In this document: positions 1 through 8,459 of the stretch, in pieces
Numbering within the stretch: the first letter of the stretch is position 1
How the letters are laid out: the number at the start of each line of letters is the position of its first letter
From: Pedobacter miscanthi
GTDB taxonomy: Bacteria; Bacteroidota; Bacteroidia; Sphingobacteriales; Sphingobacteriaceae
Assembly (NCBI RefSeq): GCF_003315595.1
Contig: NZ_QNQU01000008.1
Location: 62,001 to 126,000 of the forward strand
Reading direction: 5' to 3'
Length of the DNA stretch: 64,000 bases
The notes under the pieces: model-generated
The model's input: the letters and a program-made list of their open reading frames with translations, nothing else
Databases searched by the model: none
Told to the model about the DNA's origin: nothing
Program-made: the position numbers and the translations under genes

Positions 1-87
1 GACGAGTTTCATGGAACTATTATTAAGATGCTGATTCCAATGTTAAAATCAGAACAACATGATGATTGCTATTTAAGTTGTAGATAG
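1..87 (+). CDS. C-terminal fragment of an unidentified gene (5' cut by window)
   Basis: Frame 1 is open from the first base to a TAG at 85-87 and encodes about 28 residues ending in DDCYLSCR; both other forward frames stop within 35 bases. The fragment is too short to assign a family. It would converge on mnmA, whose stop lies 8 bases beyond. It may be chance reading. Confidence 0.35.
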   Translation, partial: DEFHGTIIKMLIPMLKSEQHDDCYLSCR

Positions 88-95
88 ATAGTTTT

Positions 96-1187
96 TTAAA
101 TCAAAAACCCGCCACCCAATAAATCGTTTCCTTCGTAAAACACAGCCGATTGACCTGGTGCAATTGCCGAAACATTATGATCGAACACTACTCGCATTTT
201 ATCTTTCTCCTGAACAATTGTACTTAACATACCCGCATCTTTATAACGGATTTTTGTAATCACATCATTCATTGGTTCTTCAATGCTGGCATATTTAACC
301 AGGTTTAAATTACGAACCATGGCTTCTTTACGTTCAAGTTCTTCAGCCCTGCCTAAAACCACGGTATTGCTTTCTGGCAAAATCTGGGTTACAAACATCG
401 GCTCTCCGAATGCCACACCCAAACCTTTACGTTGACCGATGGTATAAAAAGGATAACCTTTATGTTGGCCAACCACCATTCCATTGCTTAAAATGAAATT
501 TCCGCCGGCAACTCTGTCTTCTAAATCTTCTACTTTATGTTTTAAGAAAGCCCTGTAATCGTTATCCGGTACGAAACAGATTTCGTAACTCTCCGATTTT
601 TTGGCCAGTTCTTCTTGTCCCATATCCAAAGCCATCTGCCTGATTTCCGATTTGGCGAAACTGCCCAATGGGAATTTTGTACGCGAAAGGTTCTCTTGCG
701 AAACACCCCACAATACATAAGACTGATCTTTATTTTCGTCTTTTCCTTTCGAAATAACATAACGGCCGCTATCTTGCTGGCGTATATTGGCATAATGCCC
801 GGTGGCTATAAATTCGCAATCCAGTTTATTGGCACGTTTTAAAAGCGCTTCCCATTTAATATGGGTATTACACAATACACATGGGTTTGGTGTTCTTCCT
901 GCCAGGTATTCATCCACAAAATTGTCGATTACATAATCACCAAATTCGTCGCGGATATCTAAAATATAATGCGGAAAACCATAGTTTACTGCAAGTGTAC
1001 GGGCGTCATTAATGCTATCCAGCGAGCAACAGCCGGTTTCTTTACTGCTACCGCCAGAGCTGGCATAATCCCAGGTCTTCATGGTTAAGCCAATAACCTC
1101 ATAGCCCTGCTCATGCAACATTACAGCCGCTACCGAACTATCAACCCCGCCACTCATGGCAACCAGAATTCTACCGTGTTTACTCAT
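96..1187 (-). CDS. mnmA: tRNA-specific 2-thiouridylase MnmA
   Basis: MnmA thiolates U34 of the Lys, Glu and Gln tRNAs in the cytoplasm, using ATP and a sulfur relay. The 363-residue product begins MSKHGRILVAMSGGVDSS, with the PP-loop SGGVDSS at residues 12-18. The catalytic Cys pair is visible: C103 in NPCVLCN and C204 in SYEICFVPD. GHY, near residue 130, also fits the family. I chose the ATG at 1187; the frame stays open to a TTG at 1208, but that TTG overlaps a promoter -7 box (1206-1213). Length is normal for MnmA. It appears monocistronic. Assignment is firm by motif and length. Confidence 0.96.
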   Translation of the reverse strand: MSKHGRILVAMSGGVDSSVAAVMLHEQGYEVIGLTMKTWDYASSGGSSKETGCCSLDSINDARTLAVNYGFPHYILDIRDEFGDYVIDNFVDEYLAGRTPNPCVLCNTHIKWEALLKRANKLDCEFIATGHYANIRQQDSGRYVISKGKDENKDQSYVLWGVSQENLSRTKFPLGSFAKSEIRQMALDMGQEELAKKSESYEICFVPDNDYRAFLKHKVEDLEDRVAGGNFILSNGMVVGQHKGYPFYTIGQRKGLGVAFGEPMFVTQILPESNTVVLGRAEELERKEAMVRNLNLVKYASIEEPMNDVITKIRYKDAGMLSTIVQEKDKMRVVFDHNVSAIAPGQSAVFYEGNDLLGGGFLI

Positions 1188-1205
1188 CTTAAAAATATAA
1201 GGATG

Positions 1206-1213
1206 CAAAAATA
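1206..1213 (-). promoter_or_regulatory. Bacteroidota -7 promoter box for mnmA
   Basis: Reading the minus strand, TATTTTTG matches TAnnTTTG exactly and lies 18 bases upstream of the mnmA ATG at 1187. I do not see a convincing -33 TTTG at the usual spacing. It argues against the upstream TTG start. Confidence 0.55.
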
Positions 1214-1637
1214 AGGTTTATTTAGCTGAAATTAATTAAAGGAAGTCAGTTACTTGTAAAAAGCGGTTGTCAAATTGCTTATGTTTATCTCTTCGTTATG
1301 CTAAGGTAGCTTAGGTGATCAATATTTTTTGAAAAGGATGGGTTTGGTGTTGATGGCTGCCGGCAGTCCTGCTATCCCTCCAAGTCCTCACTCATGCTTC
1401 GTTCCGGGCTTTCCATTCTATCAGGTTTATTTAACAAAGCTTGTAGTGTAAGTGCATAAACCAAGCAGGTTTTAAAAAAACTGTGAGGTTTCAATAAAAT
1501 CCGCAATAAATTGTACCTTCAGGAATCTGAAATGTATTTTTTGTTTTACTTAAACGTTTTAGTCTTGCGTTTTATGCATATTTGAAGATAAATTTATACC
1601 TTAGAATTTTCAACAAACAAGCTAATTTTAAATCAAT
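1214..1637. other. Intergenic spacer between divergent mnmA and the GH92 gene
   Basis: No credible ORF or tRNA is present. The stretch around 1345-1440 is GC-richer and reads like a decayed dispersed element (CTGCCGGCAG core at about 1358-1367, then a CAGGTTTATTTAAC tail), loosely resembling the spacer at 35100-35340. The last 100 bases are AT-rich and should hold the GH92 promoter; CATATTTG near 1577 is one mismatch from TAnnTTTG. Confidence 0.4.
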
Positions 1638-3923
1638 ATGATCAAAAAAGTTATCCTGCCTTGTCTTTTGCTTTCATCCATGATGGTATCGGCACAGCAG
1701 AATCTGGTGCAGTATGTAAAGCCCATTATCGGTACCTCAAAAATGGGGCATACCTATCCGGGTGCAACCGTTCCCTTTGGCGCCGTACAATTAAGTCCCG
1801 AAACCGATACTTTATCTTATGAAGTAAACGGCAAATACAATGGCGATGTATATAAATACTGCGCAGGTTACAAATATGAAGATAAAACCATCACCGGTTT
1901 CAGCCACACGCATTTCAGCGGCACAGGCCACTCTGATCTGGGCGATTTCCTGATCATGCCAACACAGGGGAAACTACAGTTAAATCCTGGTGTTGCATCA
2001 AATCCTAAGGGTGGTTACCGTTCTGCATATTCGCATGCCAACGAGGTTGCAGAAGCTGGTTACTACAAAGTAAAACTGGATGACGATAACATTACCGCAG
2101 AACTCACCTCAACCACCAGGGTAGGGATGCACCAGTATACTTTTCCTAAATCGGATCAATCGCATATTATTCTCGATTTAATGGCAGGTATCTACAACTA
2201 CGAAGATAAAACCGTTTGGACGTATGTTCGCGTGGTAAACGATACTTTGGTTACCGGTTACCGCCAAACTTATGGCTGGGCCAGAACCAGGACTGTTTAT
2301 TTCGCCATAAGTTTTTCTAAGCCTTTTAAAAGCTACGGACGCAAAAGCTACGATGCTAAACAGGCTTACAGGGGTTTCTGGGGTAAATTTAACCAGGATC
2401 AGAACTTCCCTGAAATTGCAGGCAAGAAGTTAAAAATGTTCTTCGATTTTGATACACAGGAAGGGGAGAAGGTTAAAATTAAATTTGCTTTATCGCCTGT
2501 TAGTCAGGAAAATGCTTTAGAGAATATGCGTGCAGAAATTTCGGGCTGGGATTTCGAGAAAGTAAAAGCACAGGCGCAGGCTACCTGGAATAAAGAACTG
2601 AACAAAATTCAGGTAACAACCTCAAACGATAATAAAATAAACTTTTATACCGCTTTATATCATGCCTACATTAACCCAACAACCTATACTGATGTTAACG
2701 GCGAATATAAAGGTTTAGATCAGGGCGTACATAAAGCAGATGGTTTTACCAATTACACCACATTCTCACTATGGGATACTTACCGTGCTTTACACCCGTT
2801 CTTTAATATTACACAGCCGGCACGCAGTAACGACATGGTGAAATCAATGTTGGCGCATTACGATCAGAGCAGTTTGCACATGTTGCCCATTTGGTCGCAC
2901 TATGCCAACGATAACTGGTGTATGAGTGGTTACCACAGTGTTTCGGTAATTTCTGACGCCATCATAAAAGGTACCTATACCGGCGATCCGAATAAAGCAT
3001 TGGATGCCTGTATCGCAACAGCTAAACACCGCGATTACGAAGGCATCGGCTATTATATGGATAAGGGTTATATCCCTGCCGAAAAATCGGGGATTTCTGT
3101 TTCCAATAACTTAGAATATTCGTACGATGATTGGTCTATTGCACAATTGGCCAAGAAACTGAACCGCATGGATGTTTACGACGAGTTTATCAAACGTTCT
3201 AACAATTGGAAGAACAATTACGATAGCGCTTCGGGTTTTATGCGCCCGAAACTGGCAGATGGAACTTTTAAAAAGCAGTTTGATCCGAAAGATACCGAAG
3301 GACAGGGTTTTATTGAAGGAAACAGCTGGAATTATAGTTTCTTCGTTCCACAGGATCCGGCTTCGCTGATAGAAATGATGGGCGGTAAAAAGAAATTCGC
3401 AACGCGTTTAGATACTTTATTTACCATGCATTTACCTGATGAGTTTTTTGCACATACTGAAGATATTACCCGCGAAGGTATTATTGGCGGTTATGTTCAT
3501 GGAAACGAACCGGCACACCACATTGTATACTTTTACAACTGGACCGATCAGCCATGGAAAACACAGGCACAGGTTCGCCACATTTTAAATATGCAGTATA
3601 AACCTACTGCTGATGGTTTAGGTGGAAACGACGATTGCGGACAAATGAGCGCCTGGTACATGTTCTCTTCTTTAGGATTTTATCCGGTGGCCCCAGGTTC
3701 TGATGTGTATTCGTTAGGTAGTCCGTTGGTTAACAATGCAGTAATCAATTTAGAAAATGGCAAAACCTTCACTGTTGAAGCCATCAAACAAAGCGACAAA
3801 AATGTATATGTAGAAAAAGTTTTATTGAACGGCAAAGAAATTACCGATCATAAAATCAAACATGCAGATATCACCAGTGGTGGAAAGCTTACTTTTTACA
3901 TGAGCCCGAAACCTAAAAAATAA
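1638..3923 (+). CDS. Secreted GH92 family alpha-1,2-mannosidase
   Basis: This is a predicted periplasmic or surface exo-alpha-mannosidase of glycoside hydrolase family 92, which are inverting, Ca-dependent enzymes trimming mannose from N-glycans or fungal mannan. A signal peptide ends at about residue 19 (MVSA before QQN). Family signatures run in order: GHSDLGDF near 96, SLWDTYRA near 379, EGNSWNYSF near 559, HGNEPAHH near 620, and GNDDCGQMSAWYMFSSLGFYP near 661. The 761-residue length is typical. No SusCD pair or other glycosidase is adjacent, so this is an orphan enzyme rather than part of a polysaccharide locus. A terminator follows at 3947. Exact linkage specificity cannot be read from sequence. 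Confidence 0.93.
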   Translation: MIKKVILPCLLLSSMMVSAQQNLVQYVKPIIGTSKMGHTYPGATVPFGAVQLSPETDTLSYEVNGKYNGDVYKYCAGYKYEDKTITGFSHTHFSGTGHSDLGDFLIMPTQGKLQLNPGVASNPKGGYRSAYSHANEVAEAGYYKVKLDDDNITAELTSTTRVGMHQYTFPKSDQSHIILDLMAGIYNYEDKTVWTYVRVVNDTLVTGYRQTYGWARTRTVYFAISFSKPFKSYGRKSYDAKQAYRGFWGKFNQDQNFPEIAGKKLKMFFDFDTQEGEKVKIKFALSPVSQENALENMRAEISGWDFEKVKAQAQATWNKELNKIQVTTSNDNKINFYTALYHAYINPTTYTDVNGEYKGLDQGVHKADGFTNYTTFSLWDTYRALHPFFNITQPARSNDMVKSMLAHYDQSSLHMLPIWSHYANDNWCMSGYHSVSVISDAIIKGTYTGDPNKALDACIATAKHRDYEGIGYYMDKGYIPAEKSGISVSNNLEYSYDDWSIAQLAKKLNRMDVYDEFIKRSNNWKNNYDSASGFMRPKLADGTFKKQFDPKDTEGQGFIEGNSWNYSFFVPQDPASLIEMMGGKKKFATRLDTLFTMHLPDEFFAHTEDITREGIIGGYVHGNEPAHHIVYFYNWTDQPWKTQAQVRHILNMQYKPTADGLGGNDDCGQMSAWYMFSSLGFYPVAPGSDVYSLGSPLVNNAVINLENGKTFTVEAIKQSDKNVYVEKVLLNGKEITDHKIKHADITSGGKLTFYMSPKPKK

Positions 3924-3946
3924 TTTTTCTCATCCCTGTACAAATT

Positions 3947-3979
3947 AAACCGTTGACTAATTTAGTTAACGGTTTTTTT
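3947..3979 (+). terminator. Rho-independent terminator after the GH92 gene
   Basis: AAACCGTTGACTAA and TTAGTTAACGGTTT form a 14-bp stem with one G-U pair around a single central base, followed by a run of T. It lies 23 bases past the stop codon. Confidence 0.8.
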
Positions 3980-4383
3980 ATTTTCTCTTCGGATGTTGTC
4001 ATTTCGAAGAATAGTTTTTTTGTAAATGTCAATATAAGCAATGTATATAATTGATTTTTTTGCCAACAGCATAGCCTTGCTTCGGCTACCGATGAAAAAT
4101 CGGTACAGGTCCGCCACCGCCGGAGGGCTCCTTCTTTTGGCGTCAAAAAGAACCAAAACCGAGGCTTGCCGAGCTCATTAATGCAAATAAAAAAGATAAA
4201 CAGCTTATTAATAAAACGCCGGCTGAAAATTTTTCTTTCAAAGCCAGTATGTAGGCGGGGTTAGTGGAACCTGAAAAATTTATTAGGCCGGAATTAAATA
4301 GATCGGAGATATTGTGCTGTGGCCTAGCTGGGTGGAAATGCACAAATGAAAAAAGTACTAATTTATATGTATTTAAAAAATAG

Positions 4384-4454
4384 CGTCAATGGTAGCGAGA
4401 GCAAAACAGTAGAGAACCACAACAGTGTTCCGCTTTGCTTCGCTCGAGATGACG
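4384..4454. repeat. Diverged copy of the CGTCATyTCGA palindromic element
   Basis: It begins CGTCAATGG and ends CTTCGCTCGAGATGACG, matching the right end of the family at 7299, 14004, 20314 and elsewhere, but the left half is degraded. Confidence 0.6.
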
Positions 4455-4469
4455 ATCGTTGTAGGGAGT

Positions 4470-4495
4470 CGTCACTCTGAACTTGTTTCAGGGTC
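4470..4495. repeat. Short GACCCTGAAA-type inverted repeat
   Basis: CGTCACTCTGAAC followed by TTGTTTCAGGGTC is an imperfect inverted repeat of about 26 bases. The same unit in either orientation occurs at 7256, 10403, 27917 and 58858. Confidence 0.6.
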
Positions 4496-4711
4496 TTTTA
4501 TGAAAGATTGGATCTCTCACCATTCCGTTATAGATAGGCACTCCAATGATTTTCTGTCAAAATGACGACTTTGCTCTTGAATCTATTAGTTAGATGCAAT
4601 TATCAACCAAATTTCTATGCCTCCGTGGCTAAGAAACATTAACTCTTTCTGTAGATAATCTGTTTTTGATGAAACTGAAAATTAAAATAAAGTTTTGATT
4701 TTTAAAATATC

Positions 4712-4729
4712 TATCGTAATATTGCGATA
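4712..4729. promoter_or_regulatory. Probable ArsR operator upstream of arsR
   Basis: TATCGTAATATTGCGATA is an 18-bp dyad matching its own reverse complement at 16 of 18 positions. It ends 7 bases before the arsR ATG. ArsR/SmtB repressors normally bind such AT-rich dyads at their own promoters. A related sequence recurs at 5085-5100. Confidence 0.7.
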
Positions 4730-4736
4730 CGAAATT

Positions 4737-5066
4737 ATGGGACTTACCAAAACCGAAATCTTCTCTGAAGAACAAAACCAAATGGCGGCATTGCTAAAAG
4801 CGATGGCACATCCGGCAAGGATAGCCATTCTTCAACGCATTCTTAAATTAAATACCTGCATTTGCGGCGATCTGGTTGAAGAGCTGGGCTTGGCACAGGC
4901 AACCATTTCGCAACATTTAAAAGAACTTAAAAATGCCGGCATTATACAGGGCACCATAGAAGGGGTTAGCATCTGTTATTGTATCGAACCTAAAACATGG
5001 AAATTACTTCAAAATCGATTGGGCGATTTCTTCACTTCTTATAAAGGCGAACAAAACTGCTGTTAA
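4737..5066 (+). CDS. arsR: ArsR-family arsenite-responsive repressor
   Basis: A winged-helix metalloregulator expected to repress this operon until trivalent arsenic or antimony binds. From the ATG at 4737 it has 109 residues; the frame extends upstream to a TTG at 4695, but that would run through the operator dyad at 4712-4729, so I reject it. The family core is clear: AMAHPARIAILQ near residues 22-33, the C41-x-C43 pair in NTCICGDL at the ArsR metal-binding helix position, and the recognition helix QATISQHLKELKNAG. A C-terminal NCC could also bind thiophilic metal. First gene of a four-gene operon. Confidence 0.93.
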   Translation: MGLTKTEIFSEEQNQMAALLKAMAHPARIAILQRILKLNTCICGDLVEELGLAQATISQHLKELKNAGIIQGTIEGVSICYCIEPKTWKLLQNRLGDFFTSYKGEQNCC

Positions 5067-5084
5067 AATTTTTTACCTAAATCA

Positions 5085-5100
5085 ATCGTTAAATTGCAAT
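5085..5100. promoter_or_regulatory. Possible second ArsR half-dyad before the DUF6428 gene
   Basis: ATCGTTAAATTGCAAT has the same layout and length as the core ATCGTAATATTGCGAT at 4713-4728 and differs at a few positions. It lies 4 bases before the next ATG. It could be an internal operator or a chance similarity. Confidence 0.35.
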
Positions 5101-5103
5101 ATT

Positions 5104-5670
5104 ATGATTAATAAATTTTCAATCGAATGGAGCAGCTTTAAAGCTGAACTTCAACAACATCCCGAGCTGATTTTACAGTTTCAATATGCCCGAAATAAGT
5201 GGGTAAAGGCCAATTATCACATCACAGAAATTAAACAGGCACCGATTACGTCAGTTGATTGCGGAGGGGTGATGAACGCCTGGACAGAAATTATTGTGCA
5301 GCTATGGGAACCTACAGAAGAGGAAGAAGGCAGGGCCATGCAGGTGAAAAAAGCGTTGTCAATTATCGATCTGGTAGAAAGTAAGTTGGCTTTAAACCCC
5401 AAAGGTATTGTTAAAATCGAATTTGGTAATTCAGAATTTGATACCAGACAAATGTATCCGGCTGAATTTATAGTTGATGGTGATAACCTGGTTATAAATT
5501 TAACACCCGATGCCACACAATGCAAAGCCATTAGTCGTGGCGGAAGTTGCGGCACCACAGAAACCGGTGAAGAATGTTGCGCACCTGTTCAAACTGAAAA
5601 AAGAAAGATCGAATTGATTAATCTGGCAGCTGATCAGAACAGCTGTACACCAGGTAGTGGTTGTTGTTAG
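5104..5670 (+). CDS. DUF6428 family protein with Cys-rich tail, arsenic operon
   Basis: I recognise this as the DUF6428 type found in arsenic operons of Bacteroidota; its biochemical role is unknown to me. The 188 residues lack a signal peptide or membrane segment, so it is cytoplasmic. The N-terminal ~135 residues look like a compact alpha/beta domain (ANYHITEIKQAPITSVDCGG, IIVQLWEP). The last 50 residues carry seven of the eight cysteines: C140, C149, C158-C159, C181, C187-C188, in ECCAP and SCTPGSGCC contexts. Clustered vicinal cysteines between arsR and arsC suggest an As(III)-binding chaperone or sink; that is inference. Confidence 0.8.
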   Translation: MINKFSIEWSSFKAELQQHPELILQFQYARNKWVKANYHITEIKQAPITSVDCGGVMNAWTEIIVQLWEPTEEEEGRAMQVKKALSIIDLVESKLALNPKGIVKIEFGNSEFDTRQMYPAEFIVDGDNLVINLTPDATQCKAISRGGSCGTTETGEECCAPVQTEKRKIELINLAADQNSCTPGSGCC

Positions 5671-5688
5671 TTAATAAAATTTATATCA

Positions 5689-6108
5689 ATGAAAAATGTA
5701 TTGGTGCTTTGCACCGGAAATAGTTGCCGTAGTCAACTTGCGGAGGGATACTTAAAGTACTTTGCTCAAAATAATGCAAAAATCTACAGTGCCGGGATTG
5801 AAGTTCATGGCGTTAACCCAAGGGCAATAAAAATAATGGCCGAAGACGGAATCGATATTTCAGGACAAACATCGAATAATATTGAGGAGTATTTCGATGT
5901 GCCTTTCGATTATGTGATAACAGTTTGTGATCACGCGAAAGAGAGTTGTCCGTATTTCCCCACAAAGGCCATAAAATTACACCATAACTTTCCCGATCCG
6001 GCAAAAGCAATGGGCACCGAAGCCGAAATTATGGCGCAGTTCAGAAGTACAAGGGAGCTGATCAAGACCTATATGCAGGAGTTCGTAAACGAGAATTTAA
6101 AAAGTTAG
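5689..6108 (+). CDS. arsC: Arsenate reductase, thioredoxin-coupled LMW-PTP type
   Basis: Reduces arsenate to arsenite so that the efflux pump can export it. The 139-residue protein has the low-molecular-weight phosphatase loop C8-TGNSC-R14, plus C80 and C87 in [10 protein letters not shown]. These match the nucleophile and the relay cysteines (C10, C15, C82, C89) of the pI258-type enzymes that depend on thioredoxin. The start follows the DUF6428 stop by 18 bases, and the stop is 1 base before acr3, indicating tight coupling of reduction and export. Confidence 0.94.
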   Translation: MKNVLVLCTGNSCRSQLAEGYLKYFAQNNAKIYSAGIEVHGVNPRAIKIMAEDGIDISGQTSNNIEEYFDVPFDYVITVCDHAKESCPYFPTKAIKLHHNFPDPAKAMGTEAEIMAQFRSTRELIKTYMQEFVNENLKS

Positions 6109-6109
6109 T

Positions 6110-7174
6110 ATGCCGGAAAATGTTTGTTCTCCGGCAACTAAGGCTAAAAATCTAAGCTTTTTAGATCGCTATTTAACCCTTTGGATTTTTTTATTCATGC
6201 TATTAGGAGTGGGGTTGGGATCTTTATTCCCTTCTTCCGCTGTGTGGATTAATTCTTTTTCAAGTGGAATTACAAATATTCCTTTGGCTATTGGTTTAAT
6301 CCTGATGATGTATCCACCTTTGGCGAAAGTTGATTACCGGAGAATAGGTGGGGTATTTAAAAATATCAGGGTATTAAGTGCTTCGCTCGTTCTAAATTGG
6401 ATAATTGGGCCGCTATTGATGTTTTTTCTGGCGATTACTTTTTTACATAATTACCCTGAGTACATGGTAGGCTTAATGATGATCGGTTTGGCGCGATGTA
6501 TTGCAATGGTGGTGGTTTGGAACGATCTTGCCAACGGAAACCGTGAATACGCAGCCGGTTTAATTGCCCTGAATAGCATTTTCCAGGTTTTGTTTTATAG
6601 TTTGTTTGCCTGGTTCTTTATTACAATTTTGCCTCCGGTATTCGGGTTAAAAGGATTAGCCATTAATATTTCAATTGCCGAAATAGCAAAAAGTGTTGGG
6701 GTGTATTTGGGGATTCCTTTTTTGCTGGGTATTTTAAGTCAGCAATTATTAACGAAATGGAAAGGTGAAAAATGGTTCCGCTTAACTTTTATTCCAATGA
6801 TTTCACCTATAACCTTAATCGCCCTGTTATTTACCATCGTTGTTATGTTTAGTTTAAAGGGAGCATTAATTGTTCAGATTCCAATGGATGTATTAAGAAT
6901 TGCATCGCCTTTGGTAATCTATTTCGCCATAATGTTTGTGATTAGTTTCTTTACAGGTAAGTATTTTGGCGCTGATTATAGCAAAAGTGCTGCTATTGCT
7001 TTTACGGCTACGGGCAATAATTTTGAACTGGCAATTGCTGTGGCTATTGGTGTATTTGGAATTCACTCGGGGCAAGCCTTTGCCGGCGTAATCGGTCCGC
7101 TGGTAGAAGTACCTGCATTAATAGCCCTGGTTAATTTGGCGCAATGGTTTAGAAAGAGATATTTTAAAGCGTAA
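6110..7174 (+). CDS. acr3: ACR3-family arsenite efflux transporter
   Basis: An inner-membrane arsenite/proton antiporter. The 354 residues are strongly hydrophobic, with about ten membrane segments. The conserved Cys of the family is C130 in [13 protein letters not shown], and the second signature [15 protein letters not shown] plus [13 protein letters not shown] lies near the C-terminus. It starts 1 base after arsC. It is the final step of the operon: reduce, then export. No ATPase (ArsA) or methyltransferase is present here. Confidence 0.94.
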   Translation: MPENVCSPATKAKNLSFLDRYLTLWIFLFMLLGVGLGSLFPSSAVWINSFSSGITNIPLAIGLILMMYPPLAKVDYRRIGGVFKNIRVLSASLVLNWIIGPLLMFFLAITFLHNYPEYMVGLMMIGLARCIAMVVVWNDLANGNREYAAGLIALNSIFQVLFYSLFAWFFITILPPVFGLKGLAINISIAEIAKSVGVYLGIPFLLGILSQQLLTKWKGEKWFRLTFIPMISPITLIALLFTIVVMFSLKGALIVQIPMDVLRIASPLVIYFAIMFVISFFTGKYFGADYSKSAAIAFTATGNNFELAIAVAIGVFGIHSGQAFAGVIGPLVEVPALIALVNLAQWFRKRYFKA

Positions 7175-7204
7175 AAGATCTTTGATAGACTTCAAAAGAA
7201 AAAA

Positions 7205-7281
7205 CGTCATTTCAACTGAATCGCAGCAAAATGGAGAGATCCAGTTTTCATGATAGACCCTGAAACAAATTCAGGGTGACG
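7205..7281. repeat. Half palindromic element plus GACCCTGAAA inverted repeat
   Basis: 7205-7241 begins CGTCATTTCAACTGAA and breaks off after GGAGAGATCC, the left half of the large family. 7256-7281 is GACCCTGAAACAAATTCAGG then GTGACG, a short inverted repeat also seen at 10403, 27917 and 58858. Together with the full element at 7299 they fill the convergent spacer between acr3 and the SDR gene. Confidence 0.65.
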
Positions 7282-7298
7282 GCTTGCCGAAAAAAAAA

Positions 7299-7402
7299 CG
7301 TCATCTCGACTGAATCGCAGCGAAATGCCTGTCCTTACAGGCGGGGAAAGATCTATCACAAGACAGATTTCTCGATTGCGTTGCACTCCGCTCGAAATGA
7401 CG
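7299..7402. repeat. CGTCATyTCGA palindromic element, 104 bp
   Basis: It starts CGTCATCTCGACTGAATCGC and ends CACTCCGCTCGAAATGACG, so the ends are inverted repeats; the interior has AGATCTATCACAAGACAGAT. Lies between two convergent genes, consistent with a role or tolerance at transcript 3' ends. Confidence 0.8.
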
Positions 7403-7414
7403 ATTTTGTAAATA

Positions 7415-8266
7415 CTACGCTCCAACCTCATCAAAGTTGGTCGCCGTTGCCAGATATTTCCAGTTTGCCATATCTCTTTGCACATCTGCAATTTTTGCAT
7501 CCGCTACCTGATAAGCATCGGGACCTAAAAATAAATGAAGCGGCGGGTTTTCGCTTTTAGATGCCTCGATAATTACCTCAACTGCTTTAGCCGGATCGCC
7601 TGGCTGTTGATTATTGATATCGTTTTGGTGTGCAGCCTGCGAGTCGCGTACTTCTTTGTAAGCATCAATTGGTGTACTTGGAACAGCTAACGAACCTTCG
7701 GTTAGAAATGCTGTCCTGAAATAACCTGGCTCAACAACGGTTGCTTTAATACCCAAAGATTTTACTTCTGCAGCCAACGATTCTGTAAAACCAACGACGG
7801 CAAATTTTGTAGCACAGTAAATTCCGAAACCAGGGAAGTTGCCCGAAAAACCACCAATAGAAGAGATATTGAAAATATGACCTGATTGTTGTTTCCTTAA
7901 TTGCGGAAGCACTTTTCTGATCACGTTTAACGAACCGAAAACGTTTACATCAAAATTCTCACGCGATTCTTTATCGCTTAATTCTTCCAGTGCGCCTAAC
8001 ATGCCATAACCAGCGTTGTTTACGACTACATCAACCTGACCGAATTTGCTAATGGTTTGGCTAACTGCTGCTTCTACGCTGTTTTCGTTAATCAAATCAA
8101 CACTTAGCGGTAAAAAGTTCTCGTGTTCGCCAACGGCCTTAATTAAATCGTTTAAATTTCTTGAAGTTGCGGCAACATTAACGCCGTTGTTTAATAATGT
8201 TTTTACTAAGGTTAATCCCAGACCTTTGGACGCACCTGTTACAAACCAAACTTTTTGATTTTCCAT
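7415..8266 (-). CDS. SDR-family oxidoreductase (first of tandem pair)
   Basis: A classical short-chain dehydrogenase/reductase, cytoplasmic, NAD(P)-dependent. Of 283 residues: cofactor motif TGASKGLG at 10-17, NNAG at 83-86, catalytic Ser at 135-136 (NISSIGG), and Y150-CAT-K154. The residues after the glycine motif (ATSRN) favour NADP(H). It is clearly homologous over its length to the SDR at 8460-9299 and lies downstream of it on the same strand, so the pair arose by duplication. Substrate unknown. The AraC gene further upstream may regulate both. Confidence 0.88.
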   Translation of the reverse strand: MENQKVWFVTGASKGLGLTLVKTLLNNGVNVAATSRNLNDLIKAVGEHENFLPLSVDLINENSVEAAVSQTISKFGQVDVVVNNAGYGMLGALEELSDKESRENFDVNVFGSLNVIRKVLPQLRKQQSGHIFNISSIGGFSGNFPGFGIYCATKFAVVGFTESLAAEVKSLGIKATVVEPGYFRTAFLTEGSLAVPSTPIDAYKEVRDSQAAHQNDINNQQPGDPAKAVEVIIEASKSENPPLHLFLGPDAYQVADAKIADVQRDMANWKYLATATNFDEVGA

Positions 8267-8332
8267 GTTATTGTTTTTTTAGAATGAAATGAATTGATGA
8301 AGTTGGATTATAAAACTAGTTTCTCTAAAATT

Positions 8333-8402
8333 TGTCACGTTGAGCCTGTCGAAACGCCTTAGACAGTTTTATTGCAGGTCCTTCGACAAGCTCAGGATGA
8401 CA
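8333..8402. repeat. TTGAGC/GCTCAG inverted repeat element
   Basis: TGTCACGTTGAGCCTGTCGA and, 30 bases on, TTCGACAAGCTCAGGATGAC are imperfect inverted repeats around an AT-rich loop. This is a single copy here of another class of dispersed palindrome. Located between the two SDR genes. Confidence 0.6.
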
Positions 8403-8459
8403 ATTCTATATTTATAATACAACCTCTTTTTTGATTGCTAATTCGCCATTAGCATTTGA

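Larger units (their letters stand above)
3980..4711. other. Gene-poor spacer with repeat fragments
   Basis: About 730 bases without a credible gene. Open frames here lack start context, family signatures and Bacteroidota-like composition. The part at 4070-4180 is GC-rich and includes the widely scattered type of string CTTCTTTTGGCGTC followed by AAAAAGAACC. Fragments of the palindromic families occur at 4384-4454 and 4470-4495, and a CCTCCGTGGC fragment at about 4620. The 3' end holds the arsR promoter region. Confidence 0.5.

Noticed and set aside
1345..1440. Possible tRNA or small structured RNA
   Set aside because: GC-rich with some inverted strings, but no cloverleaf, T-loop or CCA end; it looks like a degraded dispersed sequence.
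3913..4343. Minus-strand open frames in the spacer after the GH92 gene
   Set aside because: They overlap one another and the terminator, show no domain, and are rich in residues typical of non-coding translation.
4695..4737. Upstream TTG start for arsR
   Set aside because: The extension has no homology to ArsR N-termini and would translate the operator dyad.
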